A stretch of DNA of 64,000 nucleotides from Rhipicephalus microplus (lineage: Eukaryota > Arthropoda > Arachnida > Ixodida > Ixodidae). Of the stretch, positions 20,506-31,148 are shown in pieces. The position numbers were made by a program, and so were the translations under genes. The stretch is from the NCBI RefSeq assembly GCF_043290135.1, contig NC_134707.1:80804987-80868986 (forward strand), given 5' to 3'. How positions within the stretch are numbered: the stretch's first letter is position 1; every line of letters starts with the position of its first letter. The notes under the pieces were generated by a model that worked only from the letters and a program-made list of their open reading frames with translations, was not told where the DNA came from and did not search any database.

Positions 20506-21442
20506 TGTTAAATTATATATATCCCAAGAACGCTAAACATTTGCCATATCAGTATCGAAATGGCATTTTGGAAGATCATTCGGCCAATCTAGAAACATCC
20601 CTTGTGATAGCGACTGATGCTTCCGTTTGTAACGAGAGCGTAGGCGTAGGAATCGTATCATCCTCTCTAGACTGGGCTTTCTCAATTCGATTACCCGACT
20701 TTACCCCTTTTTACCAAACTGAGCTATTTTTCAATAGTCCTAGCATTGCGTAAATTGCCCCAAGGTCTATCAGCGGGGGTTGTTCTAACAGACTGTCTCT
20801 CTGTCTCTCTGTCTGTGCTGCCTTAAGCGCACCATTCCTTTCGCGTACTTTAGAAACATTCTACTCGCTCCTTCCTATACATGTGCGACTCGTTTGTCTA
20901 GTTTGGGTACCAGGCCAAAGAGGTTTAGCTCTCAGTGAGCATGCAGATGCACTAGCTCATCTTCCCTTGACGGTTCTGCTCTGCCTATTTTGCCCACGTC
21001 TGAATATATCACAGCAGCATTGTTTTAAAACCGTACAACGGCCACTAACTTCAAAAAATCTCGTTTGTTTTCATCAGACTATCCACAGCAATTTTTTTTG
21101 AAAAACAAATGCTGTTCATCAAGAAAGGAGTAAATAGTGATTACAAGGCTGCGTTGTCGAGTTCCTTCATTGTACTTTTACTTTCACAGGCCAGGTCTGG
21201 CACAGTGGCCTTTGTGCCTTTATTGTGAGGAGAGTGAATCTTTGGAGCATTTCGTTTTGTCATGCCGAAAATTCAATAGTCAAAGGAAAAATCTACTTGA
21301 GGAACCCATACGAAGGTTGTACTTCAACTTGTCACTACCGGTGATTCTTTCGTTTGGTGCAATCGCATTTTGTTTTAGCCACAGCTACATTTTTACCACT
21401 GTTACAAATTTCTTACGAGAGTCTAGAAGAATGGAATGCTAA
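20506..21442 (+). pseudogene. second LINE A-family copy, 3' piece (RNase H and C-terminus)
   Basis: RNase H sequence IATDASVCNESVGVGIVSSS and WAFSIRLPDFTPFYQTEL matches LINE A block for block. After frame changes the C-terminal zinc motif CLYCEESESLEHFVLSC and SLPVILSFGAIAF follow, ending at a stop at 21442. With the 18600-19035 piece it forms a truncated, dead copy in the opposite orientation to LINE A. Confidence 0.8.
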
Positions 21443-22711
21443 ACGTAGCTAAATTCAGTTGTTTTATGCCAAGATATTTGTTTTTGTGTGTGTTTATTAT
21501 ATCATCATTTTCAAAGTTTTTTTTCTGTCTCAAAATCCTACAACTTTAAATTATTACCTGTAGTACCTATAATAAATTCAATCGTTACCTTCAAGAAGTG
21601 TATTAGTTCAAAAAGAAAGGCACCGTCCGATTCATGGCCTATCCCACTGGGTGGGTTGCGCCAAGTTACTGAGGAACAAACGAAGCAACCAAATGTGTGG
21701 CCAATGGACGCATTGTAAGACGGTATCACAAAAGAACTGTCTAGCCGAATAAGGAGACCTTTTTAACGCTGCACGGCGTGTTCTCGAACGCCAGGAGTTG
21801 CTAAAGTCTCTTTAAAAGTGAACTAAAGCGCCGGTTGTTGCAGACCGTCGCAGAGGCTGCAGGTAGAACGCTGCCTTCGAATGCTTTCCGTCGGCTTTGA
21901 GGTACAGGACAGTTTATCCATCTCGGAAATTCAATGCACCGAGACATACAAAACGTTGCTCGGTACGTGTTTTTTTGCCCCCGTGTGCACCGCATATGAT
22001 TCATGTGCAGGTAGAGTGAAAAGACTATAAAATAATCATTACTGCGAAAAATGTTCGGCGCTCGCATGCTGGGGTCATCGGCTGAAGTTGCCACGCTATG
22101 TCCGCTTAAACTTACACTGTATTGGAGTAGTATTGAACATTGCTAAGTGTGATATTATAAAATAAATGCAAGCTATGCAAATGCTAGTTTTTCATGCGTT
22201 TAAGCGTGAGGAACTGCTTTCTCCGATTACTCTTTGCGCATTTACCCCTACACGTACCACATGTGTTGGCTTAATCATTGACCATGAACAATAATTGTTG
22301 ATATTCAGATGTACCACAAAGCATAAACCTAGTTGCAGCCACGTGTAAAGACTACTAGACATTGTATAAGCTCCCCTATATCATTTTACAGTAAATTTCG
22401 AACTTTTTATGTAAGAACACGTTGAACTGTCGTGTTAAACTGATTCATATGACCAAAGTGTCAAGAATTTTTTTTCTCTCTTTCAGAGCGTCTTGGTTTT
22501 CGTAAGGGTTGACGTTGTACCTAAAACACCATATAGGAGCTAAGACAAAAAATTGTGTGATTTACTGACGCAGTAGTTGCCATGATGCATATGGATCGTC
22601 AGAAAATGCGTCGGCGGCATATTTTAAAACTCGGGCTCTAGAGTTAACTGGGACACCACCTATATCAAAGTATCTGTCTTTGTTGCTGAGTGCAATAGCC
22701 ACGTTATTTTC
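21443..22711. other. gene-free spacer
   Basis: AT-rich sequence, including probable 3' UTR of the LINE A-family copy at its start. No gene, RNA or recognisable mobile element is seen. Confidence 0.5.
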
Positions 22712-22725
22712 TCTGGTGACACCAC

Positions 22726-22963
22726 CCCCGCCATGGTGGTCTAGTGGTTAAGGTACTCGGCTGCTGACCCGCAGGTCGCGGGCTCGAATCCCGGCTGCGG
22801 AGGCTGCATTTCCGATAGAGGCGGAAAGGTTGTAGGCCCGTGTGCTCAGATTCGGGTGCACGTTAAAGAACCCCAGATGGTCCAAATTTCCGGAGCCCTC
22901 CACTACGGCGTCCCTCATAATAATATGGTGGTTTTGGGACGTTAAACCACACATATCACTCAA
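22726..22963 (+). mobile_element. tRNA-derived SINE
   Basis: The head reads TGGTCTAGTGGTTAAGG (box A) and GGGCTCGAATCCC (box B), then the family body ending ACACATATCACTCAA. It is flanked by a 14-bp duplication with one mismatch (TCTGGTGACACCAC at 22712-22725, TCTGGTGGCACCAC at 22964-22977). Confidence 0.93.
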
Positions 22964-22977
22964 TCTGGTGGCACCAC

Positions 22978-24337
22978 TAGTATATGAACGTCGGTGAAAT
23001 CCATGTATTAAAGGTGTAGGCACGTGCGAACATTTCCACGTGGCTTCTAGCCTGCATGTCATCTAGCACACCGGTGGCCTCTTCTTTTCTTCTTCTTTTC
23101 TACTTTGGGTAACGTATGAACTTACGCCACACTCAATTGGCAACCCGCGCAACATCGCCACAGGAATACGCCATTTTAATTTCAGAACGTTCGACTCGAC
23201 AGGAAATTCGGATATAATTTTGAGGTAACTTCCGGTAGCTTCCCGGAAATTTCCTAGAACTCGTAGAGCTGTGCGTTTCCCCGTTTATTAACGCAGAGAC
23301 GCAAAAATTTTGAGCCCCGTATTACGAGTGTTCCGTCGTTTCGGGTTACCCCTATACGCCATTGCAGAGTCCACGCTATCGGATTCGGCCTTTTGTATGG
23401 TTCGACACGCGCGCTTCCGGTGCCTCTCTATTGCTCTCACCGGGCTTTAGCGGTTGCTGGAAAGTAACGTGTAGCATGCAGTAAGAGGTAAAACCGGGAC
23501 ACGTGGACGGATATTTCATTCTTGGCGTTCACCGCAATGACTCCGTGAACCGTTAGGTCAAAGGAAGACCAGAAAGGCGATGTTGTAAAAAGGTGTTGTA
23601 AAAAACTGGAAATTTAGCAACATCCAACCCCAACGCTCCCTCGAAAAATAAAAAGGAAAGATCCCCAAGATCCCGGAAATGTCTACATACGCGGAACATC
23701 ATTAACGTATAATGGTGATGTCGTTTCAAGAGTCAATGACGTCAGAGAAAAAGAGAGAGAAAACAGCACGGCGTTAATATGAGAACCCACGTGGTTTAAA
23801 ACGCTGCTCCGATTTTCTGTATCGCAGAATGAACCGCAAGAAAATGTTGGTCGAACAGGCAAGAGGAGGGCCGGTTGACAGGCGCATGGAGGTGGAATTT
23901 ATTAGTCTCAATTAAGGCGATCATTTACGCTTCGGCGATCTTCATTGTCTTCGCTCGGCGTCCGGGGGTACAGTTTATTACGCATGCGTACCTTGACGTC
24001 ACTGAGGCGTCGCATGGGTCCACTCTTCACCAGGATCGTACTGTTCATTCAGGAACTCAAGTGAAGAAAACCCGACCCGCTTTCCTTTTAACCGGCATTC
24101 ACAGCACGCGAGTAGTTTCGTGCGGTGAGGAGGTGTACGCGATGGCTGGATATTGAGGGTAATCGCGAGCTAATGGAGTCGAAAATTTCGGGGTTTGCGA
24201 ACGGTAGAAAATGTGGTGATACAGGAGCGCACTTGTCCCGGAATAAAAACGTCCAGCTTGCACGACACGAGCTTTGGAAGTTTAGTTGGGGCTGTCGCGG
24301 ACGTAAGAAACTAGCTCAGGATAGGGAGTCAGAGAAG
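22978..24337. other. gene-free spacer
   Basis: No gene or mobile element was recognised. Short open frames here lack any conserved motif. Confidence 0.5.
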
Positions 24338-24375
24338 GAAAGGAAGAAAGAAAGAAAGAAAGGAAGAAAGAAAAA

Positions 24376-24451
<76 letters not shown>

Positions 24452-24455
24452 AAAG
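24338..24455. repeat. (AAAG)n microsatellite
   Basis: GAAA/AAAG tetranucleotide repeats, nearly pure from about 24370. Lys/Glu-rich frames across it are artefacts. Confidence 0.95.
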
Positions 24456-24894
24456 GAGAGGTTAAGGAAAAGGAACGGCGGGGCGAGGGAAGTAATGAAA
24501 ATAAAGTTAAGAAGATCGACGCTTACTGAAGGTTCGTTGCTTTTTTTTTCTTTTTAAACTTTGAAATTTCCAACCACCTCCACAGCCGAATTCCCGGAAA
24601 ACCAAAACGAAAAACAAATGCGAAGACGCTTCACCTTGGCTCGTGCGTTAAGCGGAGACATTTAAGTACGCCCTTTGTGGGCAGTATATTAAACGGATGA
24701 AAAATAATGAACTGATAGCGAATCAGGAAAAAAATAATAACGGACCGTCGCACGGGTGGCAGTCTTTCACTTCAATCTTCATTACGGAAAAAACGGTCAA
24801 TACGAAAGTGATAAAAAAAACGGTACGAGACATACGAAGTGAGGAATAGAGTAGAAAAAAAGAAGAGAGAGAATGTATCAAAAGGGATTCGCGG

Positions 24895-25156
24895 GAAAAG
24901 GTGTCAGTCGGGGAGGGAGGTAGCACCTTTGGCGGGGGAAGGCGTGCGATGTGTTTTAGGGAGGAAGGAAAAGGGCCTCATAGGGGAAGTTCGCTTTCCC
25001 CCACCGTCGGCTGTTCCCGCTGCAGCAAGCAAGCAAGCGGTTGGTTCGTTCGGGTCGATCGGCGCCTGCGCACTCATCGGCCAACGCGTCTCTCCGACGG
25101 GCTCCGCCGCGGTCGTGCCGTGCCTGTCGACGTCGTCGCCTCCTCGACGGCTCGCA
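24895..25156 (+). promoter_or_regulatory. GC- and CpG-rich stretch ahead of the probable first exon
   Basis: Sharp rise in GC and CpG content relative to the AT-rich flanks, immediately upstream of the ATG at 25157. This is consistent with a promoter or 5' UTR. No TATA box or other core element was identified, so it is an inference from composition and position. Confidence 0.4.
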
Positions 25157-25216
25157 ATGGCGGCCCGATCCAGGAGCTGGGGTAGCGACGGCCACTGGAA
25201 GCGGCTCGCCTTCAAG
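25157..25216 (+). CDS. probable first coding exon of the synaptotagmin-like gene
   Basis: ATG at 25157 opens a 20-codon frame (MAARSRSWGSDGHWKRLAFK) ending at a good donor AAG|GTGAGG in phase 0. The next host exon at 58345 begins in phase 0, so the two could be joined. The peptide is basic and has no membrane segment. The same frame is open upstream to about 24839, so this could also be an internal exon, or an alternative first exon of a gene whose transmembrane exon lies before the window. A synaptotagmin normally has an N-terminal membrane anchor, which argues for other upstream exons or promoters. Link to the later exons rests on phase, strand, GC-richness and codon style only. Confidence 0.45.
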
Positions 25217-25299
25217 GTGAGGGCTCCACTTTTCGGCATGCTCACCTCTCACGTGCTAATGCCAAGTCGGGGGCGGGTGCATGTACTTGCGTTGTGCGC

Positions 25300-26197
25300 G
25301 ACGTGGTCCTAGTGGAGACTGCGTCGGGACGTGATGCGCAGATTGCATTGCTACACCACCCGGTAGATCGCTGCATCCCCCTTTCTTCCCTGCATGCCTT
25401 GCGGTGATTCTTCTAGGAAAACACGAACGAAACCGTGTAGCTAATTACAAAGGCCCGCGGTTTCACATCGACGCCATCTATGCAAGCAACAGGATGTCAT
25501 TCGCATTATGTTCGACTGCAATGACGCGGACATCTTTTTCTTAGGTGACCCGGCGTGCTTACACACAGACGCACGAAAACCCTCCCTTTTCGCGCACTCC
25601 TTATCTCGATCGTTTTCCCCAGAAGCCCTACGAGGCCTCACAGCTTGCGCTCCCCAATGTAGCGAGAGTGTTGCGCTGGGGGAGATGGAAGGCAGGTGAC
25701 AGGTGGATGGGCCGTCGCGGTGGCTCTTGGCGCGAGAGCGTGTTCCAACAATGCGGTAGACTCTGGTCGTTGCGCAATGCCAGCGAGAAAAATGCCAGCT
25801 CTTGCCAGCTCTTGGACGCGCACGTAAATTGCGTCGGCTGGGATTTGCGTTGCTCGCTTCTGCATTTCGTTGCCAGCTCTGTACAGAGAGCCTTGGCTTT
25901 TTATCGAGATCTGGCAGCACGCTTAGAAAATTCCGTGCCGATGGTAACCCGCGGTGGACAACAATGGCTCGGTGACACCACATTAAACCGTTAACTCTTG
26001 AGCGTTGCACTGGCTGCTCTGCAGCACGGCGGATCGCGTTTTGAGACGCTCGGGAATCGAGTGAACGAGGAGGCCGTGGAGGCACTTGTTGCAAGCGGCG
26101 CAACAGGCCGACATTAGCGTGGTCCTGGATTCGCAGGTCTTTGTTGCGCTTCGCGGCTTTAAAAGCAAATATACGCTCTCTTCAAGCGAAATAAAGT
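25300..26197. other. intronic sequence without recognised features
   Basis: Moderately GC-rich sequence with several chance open frames on both strands. None carries a family motif. Confidence 0.4.
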
Positions 26198-26409
26198 GCG
26201 CTTAAGCACAGTTCGGCGTGACAGCGCTGACCGCCTGTCTTGTCTTTCTTGCGCTGAAGCATAGTTCGGCGTGACTGTACCAACCGCCAGCCTTGTCTTT
26301 TCTGTGCTTAAGCATAGTTCAGCGTGACTGCACCGACCACCTGCCTTGTCTTTTTTGCGCTTTAGCATATTTCGGTGTGATTGCGCCGACCACCTGCTTT
26401 GTCTTCTTT
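26198..26409. repeat. tandem repeat, 4 copies of 53 bp
   Basis: Units start at 26198, 26251, 26304 and 26357 with an exact 53-bp period. Each begins G(C/T)GCT(T/G)(A/T)AGCA and ends CTTGTCTT plus a short pyrimidine run. Copies differ by several substitutions. No spacers are present, so it is a minisatellite. Confidence 0.9.
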
Positions 26410-28603
26410 TTTCTTTAAGTTCGTGTATAGCATTACGTCAAAGAAACGGCAGACTCTGCATGCCCGCGGGTACGCAGCGGACTGTTGTGTGCGTTTCGAT
26501 CGTCCTGATCACAGCGAACTTGCGACAAAGTGCCTCGGGAACTGCCTCGCCTGAGTTAACCTTCGTTGCGCACGGGAGCCGCGTGACCCGGCCTCGTGAC
26601 CTGACCTTGCTCCTCGGCTAACCGCGGAGCAGCGCTAGTGCGTTGTGGGTCGCCCGGGTATTTCCACTGGCGCGTTCCATTGGCGCGTTAGCTCTGGACA
26701 GCCACGTGCGCACTGACACGAAACCGCTACTTTTGGAAGCTGTACTATGAACGCCGCCTCCTCGAAATCCTAATATATGGCGTTTTACCGAAGAAAACTA
26801 ATAAAAATGGGTGTTTTTTCAGAACCTTTAGCAATGCCCCCTTTCCCTCAAGAAAACCCTGGCTACGGGCTTATTCAGGGCGACTTGTTCATCTTCTTTC
26901 GCAAGAGTGTGAGCCTATGGTAGTTTTTTTCTCATTTAATTTCAAAGCATGATTGGATGTTTATATAGTTAAAAAATAACTTTGCTGAAAACAAAGTGAC
27001 TGCCATGACAAGGTGTGTGCCCACCTCGTGATTTTTCTTTATATGTGCCACTGGGGATGCTCGATTAAAAGAAAATATGCTGCGTAACCAATCCTACGCA
27101 GTAATGAATGACGACTCAAAATTGTGAATGGCGGCGTGTTGGAAACAATGATGCAACAATATGGATTTCAGCATTTCGCAGTCAACTCTGACCTTTTCTT
27201 CTTCAATCCTTCGACTTGCGCCACATGGGCTGGATTAGCTCGCCTTGCGCCCTAAACAGTTTCGTCACAAGCTGGGAACTTGATTATCGGCTATCCAAGC
27301 AACTTTTAAATTAAATCTCAAAGACTACCAGCATAGTACGGCCCGGTAAGTGACTCGGCTTCTGAAAGTGACGGGCAAATTACGTTCCCGAGTCTCTGTC
27401 CAGCACCTCGAGTTAGCACTAATAACAAAACTTTACTGCAACATAGCTTAAAACTGCAGTGTTTGCGAGGGTTATAGCCAAAGGGGGAAGGGCAAGCCCC
27501 TTCTTCCCGAAATTCGGGTGGAGGAGGTGTTTTATCCATGACAAATAATAAAAATGGGCGCTTTTCAAGGCTTTCAACAAGTGCCCCCCCCCCCCCCCCG
27601 CCCTCTCCTCCAAATAAGTTCCATGGCTACGGGTATGGTGTTTCTCCCAGCTCAAGCGTTCCGCTGTCAAGGATTGGTATTATGCGACACTACAATTCGT
27701 AACTTATTCTCAACGGTGGTCGTTGCCATAGGCACGCGCGGAGTTCAGTAATACGGGAGTGGGAGGGGAGGGCAAAAGTTTGGATTACTCCCTCCCTTCC
27801 TAGTTTTTGTAGACTCCTTAAAGTATGAACTTCGATATGGGTGCATAAATTAAAAAAAAAGGGATGAGGTGCTTTTCACAGCGGCTTGCCATTGGTGGCC
27901 AGCTTTCTAGAATGAGGAAGGGAATTGTTTTTTGAATAAAATATCAGGGGTTCTGGGGAGCCCTTATCGCTGAAAATCCTGCGTGGACTTAATTCCTGAC
28001 CATAGACTATTTCACCGAAACCATATGGACGCCGCCATATTGGGCTGTTAAGTCGATGTATTTTTGTTTTTGTATATTTCGATGGGAAATAATAATATCA
28101 TGAAACATCGCATGCACCAACTAAACCATTTGAATGCTTATGCGTCTACCCTATAGCATTGTGCATTGTGCGCAAGGGCGGCATTGCAACCATTCCTTGA
28201 AATCAACTACAAACAATGATGAAACACTTGCATCTGAATGAACGCAAGGCGGGGGGCGACTTTTCTCCTTCCCTAATCGATCAGCCGCCCTCATCTCACC
28301 ACTTTGTTTTGTGTTAGGTGACGAGCACGTTGGGGACCCGCGCTGTCGTGTGCTGTCGTCCTCTCATGTAGCTTGGTGCAACGCAGGCAAACCACTTATC
28401 AGAAAAAAAAAACAAAACAAAAAAACAGCAGACACGTGGGAACACAGAGAAAAATGAAATAGAATTAAATAGATATATAGAGAGCAAGACGACACATAAA
28501 TAAATGAAAAAGAGGGAAAGAAAGAGAGAAGGCAAGAAAGAGAAAATTGGAGCGAAACAAAGAAAAGTTTCGTAAATTTACACTAGAGGGAACTCTGGCG
28601 CTA
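26410..28603. other. intronic sequence with poly-C-bearing repeats
   Basis: No gene seen. Two stretches (near 26806-26880 and 27550-27640) share AAAAATGGG(T/C)G(T/C)TTTT, then C-rich runs and (A/T)(T/C)GGCTACGGG, suggesting copies of one dispersed repeat. 28400-28560 is purine-rich. Confidence 0.4.
27583..27600. repeat. poly-C tract
   Basis: An uninterrupted run of about 17 C, part of a dispersed repeat also hinted at near 26840. Confidence 0.9.
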
Positions 28604-28619
28604 GTGTCAAAAGGAGCTG

Positions 28620-28872
28620 CCCCGCCGTGGTGGTCTAGTGGGTAAGGCAATCGGCTGCTGACTCGCAGGTCGCGGAATGGAATCCTGGCTGCAGTGGCCC
28701 GTGTACCGTAGGCCCGTGTAGGCCCGTGCTCAGATGTGTACTGTAGGCCCGTGTGCTCAGATTTGGATGCACTTTAAAGAACCCCTGGTGGTCAAAATTT
28801 CCGGAGCCCTCTACTATGGCGTCTCTCATAATCGTATGGTGGTTTTGGGACGTTAAACCCCGCATATAAATC
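28620..28872 (+). mobile_element. tRNA-derived SINE with internal duplication
   Basis: The head CCCGCCGTGGTGGTCTAGTG starts the element; the body ends GACGTTAAACCCCGCATATAA. Around 28697-28765 the segment with GTAGGCCCGTGTGCTCAGAT is partly repeated, so this copy is longer than the others. Flanks show a 16-bp duplication with two mismatches (28604-28619 and 28873-28888). Confidence 0.9.
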
Positions 28873-28888
28873 GTGTCTAAAGGAGCGG

Positions 28889-30040
28889 CAACACATGGCG
28901 CTTCAGCGAGCATTGGAATTATGGGTAGTATACGGATTTGTGTAGTCCTCATACTTTATGCTTCTTTTAGCTTCGCGCAGCTTGAAGTTGTATTGTCACG
29001 AAACAACAATCAGCAAATGTCCAGCAGTTTCACTTCGCCGTCTAAATCTTTTGGGCTTACCATTTCCAATCGGGTCACGAAGTTCAAAAGGGTTCGTTTT
29101 TTCTTTGAAACGAAACCGAAACACGGCAATAAGCGAAGCCTAAGGTGACATTCACCACCCTCAAGTACGAAGATTATAGACGGTTTCAAGTTCACAAGCG
29201 TTGTACCCCACAACACTTCCGGTAACCTCATTTACCATTTTTATAACGTCAAAACTGAAAGCACGTTTCCAAGTTCCTTTTATATGTATCAAATGTTTCT
29301 CTTTAGTTTTCAGATAAAAAAACGTGTCTGAAGTTCAAGGGAATTCCTTACATTTTACATGCAGCTCAAAAAACATTTATTTGAATATATTTCATCAAAT
29401 AAGGATTTGAAAGTGTAGAAAATTGGCGGGCTATTTTCTAAAGCTCTTCTTGCCCACCGAAGCTATATCGAGTCATCGGTGATTGAAACCGGGTGTCATC
29501 AAGGGGCTTTGTAGGGACAGGGTCTTAACCGTGTACCACCCATTGTTCCTATGGTCACTGAATGATCGCAGTGCCAGTCTCCTCTAGTTAATTTCAGGAA
29601 ACTCTGTCGAGTCCCACAACTTCCTTCAAGCGTAGCACCAATAAAGTGCCTTCATTTTCGGTAGGGATTCTATTGGTTTCCATTTGTTTTATATTGGCGC
29701 GTTTGCTCGGGAAAGCTACGCGCGCACTAATACAACAACACCCTTTCAAAATCATGCTCTTTCCCCAACCTCCCGACACCTCTATGGTAGTTGGTTGCAC
29801 TCTTCGTTTATTTTGTTGTCTGGTACAGCCTTGTGAACGCCAGTCACAATAAACAAATCTTGATTTTCTCTTTCTTTTTTGGCGCTCTTTCCATAAGTGG
29901 CATCACCATAACCCGCTCCGGGCTGTGTTAATTAGCCGTGACGCTGCAAAAGTGCATTTGCGGAGCTTCCACTCCAGCGCGCAGCCCAACATGGCGGCGT
30001 TTTTTTCCGCTCCTGTGAAGACTTACAGCTTTAAAAAAGT
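28889..30040. other. intronic sequence without recognised features
   Basis: No supported gene. One short + frame starting at 28921 has a signal-peptide-like start but no other support (see rejected items). Confidence 0.4.
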
Positions 30041-30044
30041 ACAG

Positions 30045-30500
30045 AATCCACGGAGTGAGTGATGATGAGTGGTGCGAAGTGTCCGCCCATCCGTCCGTCC
30101 ATCTGTCCGTTCGTCCATCCGTCCGTCAGTTCGTACAAGCGTCCATGTGTCTGTCAGTTCGTACAAGCCTCCATGCCTCTGATTACGTTCGAGAATGCAG
30201 ACGGTGCGCGGGTAACACTGACGAGACGCGAGTCAAGAAAGCCGAGTGCAAGCTTCTTCAACGCACCCGCCGCTCTGCTTCGTTCATGCCCCAACAACGA
30301 TCCGCCACGTACGGCGACTATCCAGCAGACTAAGAGAGGCCCTCGTTCTCCGCGTACCCAGGCACAGCCCGCGCAGCAGCAGCCAATTGGAGAGTAGTGG
30401 ACAGCGCCCTTTAGAATATCTTCCCTCAACTGTAGTCTGTATGTACTTCTATGAGACAGTGCCGTCTATTGTACTGATCGGGAGATACTGCCTTTCTTTC
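30045..30500 (+). repeat. dispersed CCGT-rich repeat
   Basis: Contains CACGGAGTGAGTGATGATGA, then GTCCGT/CCATCCGT runs, and at its end ACAGTGCCGTCTATTGTACT. Related starts or ends occur at 41098, 45553, 53910 and 56750, so this is a dispersed non-coding family of unknown type. Its ends are approximate. Confidence 0.5.
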
Positions 30501-30964
30501 TTCCTCGTCTCTTTTTCTCTCAGTTACGAGTGACGCATGACATAGATAGACTAAGAGGAGGTTCGCGCCTAATAAGAAATTGAAGGTGACCGTAATACTT
30601 CACTTAGGTGTCGAGTAGTGGCGATTTCACGTCGACTTTCCTACGCCCTGGTGCGTTCCTTGGGTTACCAGTATAACCAGTATGATTTGTCTAACGCATA
30701 AGCCGCCAAATGAAAGTCATTGAAGTGCGCTTCCCTCCTCGTTTTTCTTCTGCGCCGGTATACACTTTTAAATGTCTTTTTCTGTCTCATTTGTTTTACT
30801 CTCTTGTGCGCACCGATTATTTCAACATAATGATGTCGGCAGCTGCTGCCTATATGCTGTTAAAATTGTGAAACCATTCAAGCATTGCTCGCTTTAAGTT
30901 TCATGCCTTCCTTCAAACTTAATTGTATAGATGGCAAACAAATGTATTATGAATATTAATATTA
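30501..30964. other. intronic sequence without recognised features
   Basis: Nothing identified; the last bases are very AT-rich and form the Gypsy-2 target. Confidence 0.4.
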
Positions 30965-31113
30965 TGAGACCACGTCCGGTACGGCAGCAACCAGGTTATC
31001 CTTCTTTAATCCAGGCGCACGAGCCAGAGAGCCAGCCCGCGTGACATACGATGATGATCACTACAATGGTTTGGTCATGCAGATGAAGATGAAGTACATA
31101 GTCAGCGCTCACA
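30965..31113 (-). repeat. Gypsy-2 3' LTR (149 bp)
   Basis: Identical to the copy at 36016-36164. Short for a Ty3/Gypsy LTR. Confidence 0.95.
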
Positions 31114-31132
31114 CTATTTTCCCCCCCTTCGC
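31114..31132 (-). promoter_or_regulatory. Gypsy-2 polypurine tract
   Basis: On the - strand, a run of seven G followed by AAAATAG directly abuts the 3' LTR, the expected primer site for plus-strand synthesis. Confidence 0.75.
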
Positions 31133-31148
31133 GAAAGAGGGCAGCACG

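Noticed and set aside
22726..22800. Possible tRNA genes at SINE heads (also 28620, 39318, 56369, 57061)
   Set aside because: Box A and B are kept but the cloverleaf is not, the bodies continue as repeats and several have insertion duplications.
24839..25312. 157-codon + frame across the first exon
   Set aside because: Only the part from the ATG at 25157 to the donor at 25217 has support; the rest is GC-rich open sequence.
26198..26409. Regular repeats that could suggest a CRISPR array (also 60458-60561)
   Set aside because: Units are directly adjacent with no unique spacers, and the setting is a eukaryotic intron.
28921..29148. Short + frame with a signal-peptide-like start (MGSIRICVVLILYASFSFAQ)
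   Set aside because: No known domain or splice context, follows a SINE directly, and about 75 codons can arise by chance in this much sequence.
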